Shown here: piece after piece, positions 55,455 through 64,000 of the stretch | How the letters are laid out: each line of letters opens with the position of its first letter | Position numbering within the stretch: position 1 is the stretch's first letter | NCBI RefSeq assembly: GCF_019063845.1 | Contig: NZ_CP077683.1 | Location: forward strand, 3,960,501 to 4,024,500 | Length of the DNA: 64,000 bases | Reading direction: 5' to 3' | Origin: Geomonas subterranea | Lineage (GTDB): Bacteria; Desulfobacterota; Desulfuromonadia; Geobacterales; Geobacteraceae | The notes under the pieces: model-generated | The model's database searches: none | What the model was told of the DNA's origin: nothing | The model's input: only the letters and a program-made list of their open reading frames with translations | Translations under genes and position numbers: made by a program

Positions 55455-56720
55455 ATGCAGAAAAAGAACATCACCATGCTGGCAGCGGTCCTGGCTGTCG
55501 CAGCGAGCGCACATTCGGTGCAGGCTTTCGAGATCGGTGGGGCTAACGGGTGGAAGTTTTCCACGGACGGCTTCCTGAACGTGTTCGCTACCTATGAATC
55601 GGTCGGGCGGCGCCCGGCGGGCGTCATCGGCGGGGAGATCGGCGGTGACCAGACGGGAACGGGTGAGGCCCAGCAGCAGTTCAGGGTGAGGACGGGCCTC
55701 CTTCCGGTGGGCGTGGGGCTCAACATCCAGGCTCCGACCACCAACGGCGTGGACTACGCGGTGCGCCTGGGATTCTACCCGCAGGTGCAGAACAACGGCG
55801 GTTCCCGCACCGACCTTTCGCCCAACATCGACTTCCGCGAGATCAACATGACCGCAACGGGGAGTTTCGGCCAGATCCTCGCCGGCCGCGCCATCAACCT
55901 GTACCAGGCCAAGAACATCCTGACCGACATGACGCTCTTCGGGGCGGGGGTGATCGGGCCGGTGGACAGCGGGCCGACTATGGGACACATCGGTTACGGC
56001 TATCTCTACCCCAACTTCGGGGCGCAGATAAGGTACACCACTCCCGAGGTGAAGGGTTTCAAGGTCGCGGTCAGCGTGAACGACACCAACGACATCGGTG
56101 CCGCGAAGATCCGTAACGTCCCGCGGCTGGAGACCGAAATCTCCTACATGAACAGCTTCACCGGCGGCAAGTTCCAGGCCTGGCTCTCCGGCCTGTACCA
56201 GCAGGCCAGCTTCTCCTCCGCCCAGACCGTGACCGTGCCGGTGACGCTGAACCCGGACGGAAGCATCACCCCCGAGCATACCATTCCTGCGGTACGTCCT
56301 GGTGGTCACGTGACTTCGCTGGGCGGCGCGGGGGGCGTACAGCTCGACGTGGGTGGCCTCCAGTTGCTCAATTCCTGCTACGGTGGACAGGCGCTGGGGA
56401 TGTTGGGAATGCAGGGGGCGGATGCGCTTTCCGCTGACGGCAGGGAGAGGACCAACTGGGGCTTCCTGAACCAGGCGACCTACCAGGTCAACCCGGCATG
56501 GAAACTCGGCCTCAACTACGGCCAGAGCCGGGCGGAGCTAGCGGGTAACGACACGGAGCTGAACATTCAGAAACAGCAGGCGGCAGTGGTCGCGGTGACC
56601 TACAACGTGAACAAGTTCGTCCAGGTGATCGGCGAGTACACCTGGGCGCAGGACCGCTGGTTCAACGGTGCAACCCAGGACGCCAACATCGGCGCCGTCG
56701 GAACCTTCATTTACTGGTAA
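55455..56720 (+). CDS. Outer-membrane porin-like protein
   Basis: A 421-residue protein with a signal peptide ending HSVQA|FEIGG, alternating beta strands and a C-terminal aromatic residue (GTFIYW) as in outer-membrane beta-barrels. Strands such as WKFSTDGFLNVFATYESVG and YNVNKFVQVIGEYTWAQDRW are typical of porins from Geobacter-type bacteria. ATG 55455 has GGGGGG before it; an alternative ATG 55428 lacks a site. Substrate unknown. Confidence 0.78.
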   Translation: MQKKNITMLAAVLAVAASAHSVQAFEIGGANGWKFSTDGFLNVFATYESVGRRPAGVIGGEIGGDQTGTGEAQQQFRVRTGLLPVGVGLNIQAPTTNGVDYAVRLGFYPQVQNNGGSRTDLSPNIDFREINMTATGSFGQILAGRAINLYQAKNILTDMTLFGAGVIGPVDSGPTMGHIGYGYLYPNFGAQIRYTTPEVKGFKVAVSVNDTNDIGAAKIRNVPRLETEISYMNSFTGGKFQAWLSGLYQQASFSSAQTVTVPVTLNPDGSITPEHTIPAVRPGGHVTSLGGAGGVQLDVGGLQLLNSCYGGQALGMLGMQGADALSADGRERTNWGFLNQATYQVNPAWKLGLNYGQSRAELAGNDTELNIQKQQAAVVAVTYNVNKFVQVIGEYTWAQDRWFNGATQDANIGAVGTFIYW

Positions 56721-56761
56721 TCGGGCGGGGACGGTTCAACATCTACCTTTGTCGCGTCAGC

Positions 56762-56799
56762 ACGGGCGCATCCCATTCGGGGTGCGCCCGTATTTGTTC
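56762..56799 (+). terminator. Rho-independent terminator after the porin gene
   Basis: Stem ACGGGCGCA/TGCGCCCGT extended by imperfect CCC/GGG pairing, followed by ATTTGTT. Confidence 0.7.
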
Positions 56800-56950
56800 A
56801 AGGCACTATGGTGAATGAGGAACGCTGTCAGGGATTTTGACATCCAGCCAGCCGCTGCTACAGTTTGGTCCTGCATCACCTCGACCGGCCCCAATGACTG
56901 CGGGCCCATCGCCCGCTTCGGCGCCGGCGGTCACAACAATGGAGAATGAC

Positions 56951-57435
56951 ATGACAAAGCCAGCAAAGAACACCATCTGCCTCTGGTACGATGGCGCCGC
57001 CGAAGAGGCGGCACGCTTTTACGCCGGGATCTTTCCCGATTCATCCGTCGACGCCGTGCACCTCGCCCCGGGAGACTACCCGTCGGGGAAGAAAGGCGAT
57101 GTGTTGACGGTCGAGTTCACCGTGATGGGAATTCCCTGCCTGGGACTCAACGGCGGCCCCGAGGTCAAGCACAACGAGGCATTCTCGTTCCAGGTCGCGA
57201 CCGCGGATCAGGAGGAAACGGACCGCTACTGGAACGCCATCGTCGGCAACGCGGGCAGGAGGTTGTGTGCGGTTGGTGCAGGGACAAATGGGGGATCTCC
57301 TGGCAGATCACACCGGTGGCCCTGACGGAGGCGATAACGGATTCCGATCCCGCTGCGGCCAAGCGCGCCTTCGATGCGATGATGCAGATGGTGAAGATCG
57401 ACATCGCAGCTATCGAGGCTGCGCGCCGAGGGTGA
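56951..57435 (+). pseudogene. Frameshifted VOC/PhnB-like gene
   Basis: From ATG 56951 (MTKPAKNTICLWYDGAAEEA, then ARFYAGIFPDSSVDAV) the frame is a typical VOC (3-demethylubiquinone methyltransferase-like) start. At about 57251 one base is missing: the family's C-terminal part continues in the next frame (QEVVCGWCRDKWGISWQITP, VALTEAITDSDPAAAKRAF) to a stop at 57433-57435. Without the indel the protein would be ~160 residues. A sequencing error is possible. Confidence 0.75.
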
Positions 57436-57515
57436 GGTTCCACGACGGGATGAGGCAAAGGGGAGGTCCGCCTTGGTCCCGATGCCGGCGGAGTGCCTTT
57501 TTTTCGCGGGCGCTG

Positions 57516-57893
57516 TCAACGCCCGCCGGTCCCTTCCGCCTGTTGCCGGGACTTCTTGCGCTTCTGCTCGTCGGTGTAGCCGCAGATGCAGCTGGCGCCG
57601 GAAACGACGATGAGCAGGTACAGCCCCCAGGCTGCCTTGGAACCGAATTCGACCAGTAAAATGAGACCGATGGCGGTCGCAATGCCGGCGGAGACGACCC
57701 GCAACTGATGTTCCTGGAACCAGGAGAGGGCGGCATAGCCCGTGGACGAAGCCAGCAGCAGGTAACCGATCCCCCCGATGTCAGAGCCGGACTGGTAGAG
57801 GTTCATACCCATGAAGCCGAAGTCGACCAGCGGCATGAACCACAGGATCACCCCCGCGAGACCCAGCATCACCCCTTTCGTCTTGTGGTCCAT
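57516..57893 (-). CDS. Small four-helix membrane protein
   Basis: A 125-residue protein: GVMLGLAGVILWFMPLVDFG, LASSTGYAALSWF, VVSAGIATAIGLILLVEFG and AAWGLYLLIVVSGASCICG, with a basic tail. ATG 57893 has AGGAGG. Similar to the next upstream gene, so a local duplication. Function unknown. Confidence 0.7.
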   Translation of the reverse strand: MDHKTKGVMLGLAGVILWFMPLVDFGFMGMNLYQSGSDIGGIGYLLLASSTGYAALSWFQEHQLRVVSAGIATAIGLILLVEFGSKAAWGLYLLIVVSGASCICGYTDEQKRKKSRQQAEGTGGR

Positions 57894-57922
57894 GTCGCCT
57901 CCTTGCTGTGCTCCGGTCGTAA

Positions 57923-58279
57923 TCACCCCTGGGTGTCCTGCACTGAATCCTTGGCCGCGTCCCAACAGGTAGCCGCGGCGATCCAGCTCGCTATCGACAC
58001 GATGCCGAGTCCGTACAGACCCCAGGCGGCGTTGCTCCAGGCTTCGGTGAGAAAAAGCAGGCTGATGGCGGTCGATACCGTTGCCGCGATGACCCGCAGC
58101 TTGTGCAGTTCGAAGAAGGAGAAAATGGCATAGGCCAGTGAGCATACCACCAGAATATAGCTGATGTTCCCGACCTCCCTTCCCGCCACGTAGACGTTGA
58201 TCCCCACCTTCGCCATGGGCATGAACCACAGCACGACGCCAGCGACCCCCAGAGCGACTCCTATCATCTTGGTTTTCAT
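57923..58279 (-). CDS. Small four-helix membrane protein (paralogue)
   Basis: A 118-residue protein alike in plan and sequence to its neighbour: GVALGVAGVVLWFMPMAKVG, ISYILVVCSLAYAIFSFFEL and AAWGLYGLGIVSIASWIAAA. GGGGG precedes ATG 58279. The pair is likely cotranscribed (29-bp gap). Function unknown. Confidence 0.7.
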   Translation of the reverse strand: MKTKMIGVALGVAGVVLWFMPMAKVGINVYVAGREVGNISYILVVCSLAYAIFSFFELHKLRVIAATVSTAISLLFLTEAWSNAAWGLYGLGIVSIASWIAAATCWDAAKDSVQDTQG

Positions 58280-58441
58280 GCAGTTCCCCCTTGGCAGCGG
58301 CACCCGCATGGGGTGAGGCCGTTGTTCATGTTGGCGAAGCTGGCACTTTGCTGCGAAAGAGAACCGTATTGCGAATTGAATTAAAGTATCCTAATGCCTG
58401 GGGTTGTCAATGAGTGAGGGGGGATGCGGGGGGACGGGGAC

Positions 58442-58473
58442 AAAAAAAGGCACCCTCGGAAACCGGGTGCCTT
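58442..58473 (-). terminator. Rho-independent terminator after the glycine-zipper lipoprotein
   Basis: Stem AAGGCACCC/GGGTGCCTT with 9-base loop; on the minus strand it is followed by a run of seven T. It lies 18 bp beyond the stop. Confidence 0.85.
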
Positions 58474-58490
58474 CTTGCCTGGTACTGGGC

Positions 58491-59402
58491 CTAGTAGCCG
58501 GGGCGATGCCTCACGATGCGGCGGTACTGCGGGCGGTAGACGCGGCCGTCGTAGTGGCCCCTGTCGCGCACGTAGCGCCGGTACTCGACGTCGCGGTAGT
58601 GCCGGATGTTGACCACCTCGTAGCGCACGAACAGCTGAGGGTAGGACCTGCGGGGGACGTAGCTCCAGGGGCCGTTGTAGTAGGCGCTGCGGTACCAGTT
58701 GCCGCCGTAGAAGTAGAAGTATTCGTTGCCGCTGTACACGAGGTCGAAAGGGACGCCGACGGCGACGTAGGCGTCCAGCCGGGGCGAATAGACGAACTCG
58801 GGCGGCTCGGCTTCGTACTCCTCGGGAGGAGGCGGGAGGATGAGTTCCGGCCCGGGAGGGGGAGGGGGCGCCATGACGGGGGGGGGTGCTACCGGCGGTG
58901 GAGGAGTTGCGACCGGGGGAGTGACAACCCGTGCGGGGGGAGGCGGGGCCGGCCTGGCCGCGACGGTTTGTCTCGTTCCCGGAACCTGGTTGTTGTAGGT
59001 GTACATGCACTGGACGTAGGCGTTGTCGTACTGACGCTGCGCCTGCGCCCCGTAGACCTGCGCCGAACCCGAGCCCGCAGCGGCGCCGAAGAGAAGGCCG
59101 GTCGCGGCGCCGATGGCTGCGCCGGCCCCGGTGTTGCCCGAGGCGGAACCGAGGACGGCCCCGACGCCGGTGCCGACTGCCGTTCCCACCACGGCGCTGG
59201 TGGCCATGTTCTTGTCGTAGGTTTCCTGCACCGGTGACCCGATCTGGGAGTTCGCCCACTGCCGGCAGGTCGCGTCCTCCTTCATGAAGGTCTCGAAGGA
59301 CTTCCCCTTGGTCGGAAGGACTTTCACGCTGGGGCCGGTCGGGACCGTGACGCATCCCCCCAGGGCCAGCAGCACGCAAACCGATGATATCCGTCTTTTC
59401 AT
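58491..59402 (-). CDS. Glycine-zipper lipoprotein
   Basis: A 303-residue exported lipoprotein: signal and lipobox (SSVCVLLALGGC, Cys17). After ~65 residues comes a glycine-zipper hydrophobic segment (AVVGTAVGTGVGAVLGSASG, NTGAGAAIGAATGLLFGAAA), then a Pro-rich linker of ~55 residues, then a Tyr/Arg-rich C-terminal domain (YSGNEYFYFYGGNWYRSAYY). ATG 59402 is chosen; the longer frame to 59549 is rejected. Likely outer-membrane associated. Confidence 0.8.
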   Translation of the reverse strand: MKRRISSVCVLLALGGCVTVPTGPSVKVLPTKGKSFETFMKEDATCRQWANSQIGSPVQETYDKNMATSAVVGTAVGTGVGAVLGSASGNTGAGAAIGAATGLLFGAAAGSGSAQVYGAQAQRQYDNAYVQCMYTYNNQVPGTRQTVAARPAPPPPARVVTPPVATPPPPVAPPPVMAPPPPPGPELILPPPPEEYEAEPPEFVYSPRLDAYVAVGVPFDLVYSGNEYFYFYGGNWYRSAYYNGPWSYVPRRSYPQLFVRYEVVNIRHYRDVEYRRYVRDRGHYDGRVYRPQYRRIVRHRPGY

Positions 59403-59538
59403 TGTTACCCCCTTCTGTGTAGCACTACCTGCCGGCCGGTTGCGGCCCCAGGCAGACTCCTCATCGCACACCCTTACCATATTCATGAAATAGGGAAGCA
59501 ATGTGGCAGAAATGAGGAAATCGATTTTTCTCACTGTC

Positions 59539-60165
59539 TCAGGCGACATGCTCCTGCGACTGGTACGATGGCCGGCCCGGTCTGGCTCGGCGCACCACCA
59601 TCGGGACCAGGAGCATGAGCGCCAGGATGATCCACATGGTGGTGTCCGGGTCCTTTATGTACTTGTTGAGGCGCAACGTGGAGAAGGCGATCACCGCGAA
59701 GTAGAGCATGTCGCCCGCAATGGCGAACGCCCACCCCGCCACGAAACCGTGACCGGCCGCGAGCGCCGAGGCCCGGCCGGTCATGGGGTCGACGCCGAAG
59801 GCTATCATGACGAGTGCGACCGGCCCGGTGGCGGTCCCCTGGAAGTGTGCGGCGTTGCGGGCGTTGGCTGCCCGCAGGGCGGCGCTTATGCGGCGCAGCA
59901 CCGGAATCTTCCCGCAGACGAAGGCGATCAACCGTAGTACGGGCTCGAAAGCGACGGCCAGGATGACATCGGAGACGAGGTACAGGAGCGTGGTGACGGG
60001 CCAGTGCAACCCCTTGGCCTTGGCGAGTAGCACGCCGGCGGGTATCCCCCCCCCGACGGGAATCAGGAAGAGTTTCAGCACCGGTCCCATGGCGGAAGCC
60101 GATGGGAGCCAGTCGAGGAGGAGCTTATAGATGTGGGGGATGGTTTCTGTCATCAGGTCGGGCAC
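59539..60165 (-). CDS. Multi-pass membrane protein of unknown function
   Basis: A 208-residue protein with about five hydrophobic segments (LKLFLIPVGGGIPAGVLLAK, TLLYLVSDVILAVAFEPVL, VALVMIAFGVDP, HGFVAGWAFAIAGDMLYFAV, MWIILALMLLVPMVV). No family is recognised with certainty; it may belong with small multidrug-export-type proteins. GGAAAAG precedes ATG 60165. Confidence 0.65.
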   Translation of the reverse strand: MPDLMTETIPHIYKLLLDWLPSASAMGPVLKLFLIPVGGGIPAGVLLAKAKGLHWPVTTLLYLVSDVILAVAFEPVLRLIAFVCGKIPVLRRISAALRAANARNAAHFQGTATGPVALVMIAFGVDPMTGRASALAAGHGFVAGWAFAIAGDMLYFAVIAFSTLRLNKYIKDPDTTMWIILALMLLVPMVVRRARPGRPSYQSQEHVA

Positions 60166-60267
60166 GCGCTCTTTTCCGGGTCTGGAAGTTCCCCTGCCAG
60201 GGCAGGAAACCCGGGAGCATCGTACATTAAAGAAGGAGGGGACCGCAACAGCTTTCAGGCGGCAAGG

Positions 60268-60981
60268 CTAGATGCCCCCCACCAGGGTCAGGGTGACATC
60301 GCCGACCTTCATGGTGGTGGTTATCCTCACGGGGATCCTGCGGTCGTCATCGGTAAACCAGAAGGTGGCGTTGCCAACCTTGGCCTCCTCCCCGTTATGT
60401 TTCAGCCGGGAGGTCACCATCACGGTCTTGAATTTCCCCAATGGCGTCGTCACCTCCTGCCGCCGTACCACCCGGACCTCGGTATTCCACAGACGCTTGG
60501 TGTCGTAGATGTCGAAGAAGATGGCGCGGCCGGGGGGCAAATCGCTGCCTCGTATGAAGTAAATGCTGGAGAGGTTGTCGTAGGTCCTGGGGGTGATCGG
60601 GGCGGTCGTCTCGATCTTTTTCTGCAGATCCACGCTGTTGGCCGTGAGCGTGTTGAAGTTGAAGGTCGCCTCACGGGCGGCGCGGTAGCTCCCCTCCCGC
60701 TTGTTCTCCCGGAAGAACTTGGGCCTTCCGGCACGGGTCGTCACCGATTCGGTCCGGTCGTCGATCTTGAAGAAGGCGGAGACGAATCCCGTCGAGCGGA
60801 TGGTGTTGGTGAGGCGCAGTTCGTCGCCGCTGGGAGTCACTTCGAGGAGCGCCGAGCCCGCCTTCATCCCGGACCAGGTCACGTCGTAGACCAGGCGCTC
60901 GGGGACGGGAAAGGCCGACGCCGGTGCGGCGAAGAAGGTAAGGGCGAGGAAGAAGGCTATCCTGGGACCGATTTTTTTCAT
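60268..60981 (-). CDS. DUF3108 exported protein
   Basis: A 237-residue protein with a signal peptide (FFLALTFFAAPASA) and the DUF3108 pattern: PERLVYDVTWSGMKAGSALL, TNTIRSTGFVSAFFKIDDRT, FFDIYDTKRLWNTEVRVV and TFWFTDDDRRIPVRI. The family is periplasmic, of unknown function. ATG 60981 is preferred to the TTG at 60999, though the ribosome site is weak. Confidence 0.8.
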   Translation of the reverse strand: MKKIGPRIAFFLALTFFAAPASAFPVPERLVYDVTWSGMKAGSALLEVTPSGDELRLTNTIRSTGFVSAFFKIDDRTESVTTRAGRPKFFRENKREGSYRAAREATFNFNTLTANSVDLQKKIETTAPITPRTYDNLSSIYFIRGSDLPPGRAIFFDIYDTKRLWNTEVRVVRRQEVTTPLGKFKTVMVTSRLKHNGEEAKVGNATFWFTDDDRRIPVRITTTMKVGDVTLTLVGGI

Positions 60982-61055
60982 CCCTAGATGGTACAGCAAT
61001 ATTTTATTTTTTTAATGCGGCGGGGGCGCAAAAAAACGCGGTGGGACTTCCGTTT

Positions 61056-61238
61056 TCAGGCCTCCCGGTTGCGGCGGGTCGTGCGGGCCAGCTCGTGGTA
61101 CCACGCGCAGGTTTCCGTTTTCACGCCGCACTGAAGGCAAGGGTTGCCGCTGGTGCGGAACCAGAGGTAGACAAATTGATGGGAGTTGCTGACTGCTTCG
61201 CAACTACTGCCGACATAGTCACTCATAGTTATTCTCAT
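61056..61238 (-). CDS. Small cysteine-containing protein
   Basis: A 60-residue protein: MRITMSDYVGSSCEAVSNSH, then FVYLWFRTSGNPCLQCGVKT and ETCAWYHELARTTRR. CxxC plus one more Cys suggests metal binding. A good GGAGGTG site precedes ATG 61238, which supports a real gene despite the small size. Not recognised. Confidence 0.5.
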   Translation of the reverse strand: MRITMSDYVGSSCEAVSNSHQFVYLWFRTSGNPCLQCGVKTETCAWYHELARTTRRNREA

Positions 61239-61373
61239 ATCACCTCCAACGATAGCAACAAGAGTACAAGATTGTGCTGTAGTTGCATCATTGCGGAGGA
61301 AAAATTATCTATGTCAGTAAAAGGTTCTTTACGATCAGTCTCCTGCAGGTGCTTCCGCAGGATACGTTCACAT

Positions 61374-61470
61374 CACCCTCTCTCCCGGGAGAGGGGCAGG
61401 GTGAGGGGAGCCGGTGAAATAACGTCCCTCACCCCCCCTTCGGGCACCCTCTCCCAGGGGGAGAGGGGAG
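61374..61470. repeat. CTCTCCC/GGGAGAGG repeat cluster (second locus)
   Basis: Two copies: CACCCTCTCTCCCGGGAGAG with GGGCAGGGTGAGGGG, and CACCCTCTCCCAGGGGGAGA preceded by CCCTCACCCCCCCTTCGGG. Same family as 21508 and 43804. The rest of the 349-bp gap has only the terminator. Confidence 0.75.
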
Positions 61471-61518
61471 TGGCGGTACATCTTCGCCAGGGCATGACGA
61501 GGCCTTGACGGAAGTGAA

Positions 61519-61566
61519 AAAGAAAAGCGGCAGGATGCCTGTGGGGGCGTCCTGCCGCTTTTTCAT
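61519..61566 (-). terminator. Rho-independent terminator of the CoA-transferase gene
   Basis: Perfect 13-bp stem AAAAGCGGCAGGA/TCCTGCCGCTTTT, 22 bp beyond the stop, with T-runs on the minus strand. Confidence 0.9.
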
Positions 61567-61587
61567 TACATGCTTTACCGGGTGAGC

Positions 61588-63150
61588 CTACAGGTCCCAG
61601 CTGTCGATCTTCATGGTTCCCTTCTTGGCGAGGTTCACCTGCATCTTGAAGACGCGGTCCAGAAGCTGCGGTTCGTGCCCCGCCTTTCTCCCCAGGCAGT
61701 CGAACGCGGCGCGCTCGAAGTAGTCGGACAGGAGCGCCTTGTAGTCGGGGTGCGCGCATTTCTGGATGATGAGCTTGGCGCGGCTCTTCGGATCGAGTCC
61801 GCGCAGGTCGGCAAGCCCCTGCTCGGTGACCAGGACATCGAGGTCATGCTCGGTGTGGTCGACGTGCGGCACGTGCGGTACGACGCAGGTGATGCCGGTC
61901 GGGTCGGTCTTGGTCGGGCGCGCCGACGGCGTGTGCATGATGGAGAGGTAGGCGTTTCTGAGAAAATCGCCGGAGCCGCCGATGCCGTTGATCATCCTGG
62001 TGCCGCCGACGAGCGTCGAGTTGGCGTGGGCGTAGATGTCGAACTCGACCGGGGTGTTCATGGCGATGCAGCCGAGACGGCGGATCGGTTCGGGGTGGTT
62101 GGCGATGGAGAGGGGACGCATCATCACCTTGTTGCTGTACTTGTCCCAGTTGCCGTAGAAGCGCTTGAAGCCGTCCACCGAGAAGGAGAGCGACACGGTG
62201 GAGGCGAAGTCGAGCTTGCCGGAGTCGAAGAAGTCCAGCATGGTGTCCTGCAGCACCTCGGTCCAGACTTTCAAGCCGGTGAAGGGGCCGTTGGCCAGCC
62301 CGCCGATGACGGCGTTGGCGATGGAGCCGACGCCGGACTGCAGCGGCAAGAGGTTCTTCGGCAGGCGCCCCGCCTTCACCTCGGCGGAGAAGAAGTCGAT
62401 GATGTGTGCGGCGATGGCTTCGGAGGTGTCGTCCTGCTCGCTGAAGGCGCGCCCGTTGTCCGGCTTGTCGGACTCGACGATGGCGACGATCTTGTCGTTG
62501 TCGACGCGGACGTAGGGGGAACCGGCGCGGTCGTCGACGCGGCAGATGAGATACGGGAGACGGTTGGGAGGCGCGACCGGCTCGACGATGTCGTGCAGAC
62601 CCTCGAAGTTCGGGATCGAGGTGTTGATCTCGATGATGATCTTGTCGGCGATCTGGACGATTTCGGGGACGGCGCCGCAGGAGGCGGTGAGGACGAGGTC
62701 GCCGTTTTCGGTGATGGCGGAGCACTCGATGATGGCGAGGTCGAGCCGGCCGCCGTTGTCCTTGGTGTAGAAGCCGTAGCCCAGGTCCTGGGCGAACATG
62801 GAGAGGTGCTTGTCACCCATGCGGATGCGCCCCTCGTTGATGCCGGCCTGGATGTTCTTGCCGGTCTGGTAGGGCCAGCGGCGGTCGATCATGTCGAGCG
62901 AGGCCCAGCGGTCCTCGGTCTCGACGCCGACGGAGGCGCCGATGAAGAGGTTGAACCTCAGCTTTCCCTGCAGCTGGTTCTTCTCGACGTGGTCGGCGAG
63001 GGCGATGGGCACCGCTTTGGGGTAGCCGGCGGGGGTGAAGCCGGACCAGCCGAGGCTCATGCCATTTTTGAACAGGGGAAGTACCTGGTCGACGGTGGTG
63101 ATCCGGGAGTGAAGGCTGGACTTTCTGATCCTTTTGTGCAATTCGGACAT
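61588..63150 (-). CDS. Acetyl-CoA hydrolase/transferase family (probable succinyl-CoA:acetate CoA-transferase)
   Basis: A 520-residue enzyme of the Cat1/AarC-like class, which activates acetate with succinyl-CoA and so couples acetate uptake to the TCA cycle in Geobacter. Marks: [60 protein letters not shown] and probable catalytic Glu in [17 protein letters not shown] 63150 has AGGAGG; the longer frame to 63285 runs into the operator region. Divergent from the TetR gene. Confidence 0.92.
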   Translation of the reverse strand: MSELHKRIRKSSLHSRITTVDQVLPLFKNGMSLGWSGFTPAGYPKAVPIALADHVEKNQLQGKLRFNLFIGASVGVETEDRWASLDMIDRRWPYQTGKNIQAGINEGRIRMGDKHLSMFAQDLGYGFYTKDNGGRLDLAIIECSAITENGDLVLTASCGAVPEIVQIADKIIIEINTSIPNFEGLHDIVEPVAPPNRLPYLICRVDDRAGSPYVRVDNDKIVAIVESDKPDNGRAFSEQDDTSEAIAAHIIDFFSAEVKAGRLPKNLLPLQSGVGSIANAVIGGLANGPFTGLKVWTEVLQDTMLDFFDSGKLDFASTVSLSFSVDGFKRFYGNWDKYSNKVMMRPLSIANHPEPIRRLGCIAMNTPVEFDIYAHANSTLVGGTRMINGIGGSGDFLRNAYLSIMHTPSARPTKTDPTGITCVVPHVPHVDHTEHDLDVLVTEQGLADLRGLDPKSRAKLIIQKCAHPDYKALLSDYFERAAFDCLGRKAGHEPQLLDRVFKMQVNLAKKGTMKIDSWDL

Positions 63151-63230
63151 TGAACTGGATCCTCCTTTGATGATGTCATCCCGCTGTGGCAGCGGAAATT
63201 GAAAGTTGACGCGGGAAGCGGCCGGTGATT

Positions 63231-63256
63231 GTATCGAACGATCGTTCGGCGAATAC
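63231..63256. promoter_or_regulatory. Palindromic TetR-type operator
   Basis: A perfect 14-bp palindrome CGAACGATCGTTCG (63235-63248) flanked by GTAT and ATAC, between the divergent CoA-transferase and TetR genes. Confidence 0.7.
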
Positions 63257-63355
63257 AACATAACAGCACGATGTTCTATTTGCAATATAGAATTGGCATT
63301 TGCCCGGCATTTTTGCTAATGTTGGCGCGCTCGCATCACGTGGCTGGGGTAGGCA

Positions 63356-63949
63356 ATGGAAAAAACGGAGTGCAACAAGAAGTTATTGGATGTGGCGACG
63401 CAGCTCTTCTCCGAGAGGGGGCTGTACGGCGTGAGTATCCGGGAACTCTCCCAGGCGGCGGGGACCAGCATCTCGATGATCTCGTATCATTTCGGGAGCA
63501 AGGAGGGGCTCTACTCGGCGGTGCTGCAGCGGCAGTTCGCCTGTTTCGCAGAGATCCACGAGATCAGGGAGCGGGTGAGCGACCCGGTGGAGATGGTGGA
63601 GAGTTACCTGCGCTGGACCTTCCGCAGGCACCGCGACAACCCGTACCTCTTGCGCTTTTACACGAGCGAGCTCACCAACCCGACCGCGTTCTTCGCGACG
63701 CTGGTCCTGCCGGTTATCGACGAGGTGATCGTGATCATGGCGCAGGCGATCGGGGAGGGGATACGGCAGAAGCGGTTCCGCGAGGATGTGGACCCCACCA
63801 ACGCGGCGCTGGCGCTGGCGGGAATGGTGAATTACTTCTTTTTGAGCAGCCTTGCCACCGAGAACCTGATCAGCCACTCCCCCGAGCGGGACGAGGAACT
63901 GGTGCAGCAGTACCTGAAGATCTTCACCTGCGGGGTGGCGGCTAGCTGA
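63356..63949 (+). CDS. TetR family transcriptional regulator
   Basis: A 197-residue repressor: N-terminal HTH (KKLLDVATQLFSERGLYGVS, IRELSQAAGTSISMISYHFG, SKEGLYSAVLQRQF) and an all-helical C-terminal ligand domain. It is divergent from the CoA-transferase with a palindromic operator between, so it probably controls both genes. The inducer may be an acyl-CoA or related signal (inference). Confidence 0.93.
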   Translation: MEKTECNKKLLDVATQLFSERGLYGVSIRELSQAAGTSISMISYHFGSKEGLYSAVLQRQFACFAEIHEIRERVSDPVEMVESYLRWTFRRHRDNPYLLRFYTSELTNPTAFFATLVLPVIDEVIVIMAQAIGEGIRQKRFREDVDPTNAALALAGMVNYFFLSSLATENLISHSPERDEELVQQYLKIFTCGVAAS

Positions 63950-63961
63950 GGGAGGGGCTGC

Positions 63962-64000
63962 TTATCCTTCGAGAATGGCACGAACCTTCAGGATGACTTC
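63962..64000 (-). CDS. C-terminal end of a truncated CDS at the window edge
   Basis: On the minus strand, 12 codons (EVILKVRAILEG) end at a TAA at 63962-63964. Too short to identify; the rest of the gene is outside the window. Confidence 0.35.
   Translation of the reverse strand, partial: EVILKVRAILEG

Noticed and set aside
56835-56852. Fourth solo end of the transposon
   Set aside because: Only GGGATTTTGACAT is shared; too short to separate from chance.
58346-58362. Sigma-54 promoter (TGGCAC...TGC) before the small membrane gene
   Set aside because: Spacing between the GG and GC elements is one base short and the orientation points away from the genes.

Overview
The window (about 60% G+C) looks like a chromosome segment of a Geobacter/Geomonas/Citrifermentans-type bacterium (Geobacterales, Desulfobacterota). 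The grounds are a split F-type ATP synthase (F1 operon apart from the Fo a/c operon), a 14-gene nuo operon whose NuoF carries extra iron-sulfur domains, an acetate/succinyl-type CoA-transferase, many two-component, chemotaxis and c-di-GMP proteins, and several families of short intergenic palindromic repeats. The genus is inferred from gene content, not from a database search.

Layout. 1-3.8 kb: end of the F1 operon (atpA' G D C). 3.9-7.8 kb: MATE exporter, membrane-anchored retropepsin-like protein, EamA transporter, small unknown. 7.8-13.1 kb (minus): chemotaxis operon cheW-cheA-cheR-HDOD-cheB. 13.3-15.6 kb: NtrC-type regulator and a lytic transglycosylase lacking a signal peptide. 15.7-21.4 kb: ferritin-like protein, TatD nuclease, PilZ protein, prfC, EamA transporter, PHP phosphatase. 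21.7-23.5 kb (minus): Fo operon atpZ-I-B-E. 23.8-26.3 kb: tandem MshEN-type paralogues without an ATPase domain. 26.8-28.1 kb: hemL. 28.1-43.8 kb: nuoA-N, preceded by five GTATAC sites in 250 bp.

43.8-53.6 kb is an accessory island with locally lower G+C. It holds a toxin remnant/XRE antitoxin, a lambda-R-type lysozyme followed by an exported protein, DUF4160/DUF2442 genes, an 18-unit, 20.35-bp-period repeat array, a Y1 (HUH) transposase bounded by 28-bp inverted repeats with solo ends and relicts nearby, and a papain-like amidase followed by an exported protein. The two enzyme/exported-protein pairs look like effector-immunity cassettes.

53.6-64 kb: chalcone-isomerase-like protein, rubredoxin/metallo-beta-lactamase protein, porin, a frameshifted VOC gene, paired small membrane proteins, a glycine-zipper lipoprotein, DUF3108 protein, a CoA-transferase and a divergent TetR regulator with a palindromic operator between them.

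How it fits together: NADH dehydrogenase, ATP synthase and CoA-transferase form the core respiratory/acetate machinery; the middle is signalling and motility; the island is defence/competition plus transposon debris. The least explained signals are the 20-bp periodic array beside the transposase and the GTATAC cluster before nuoA.
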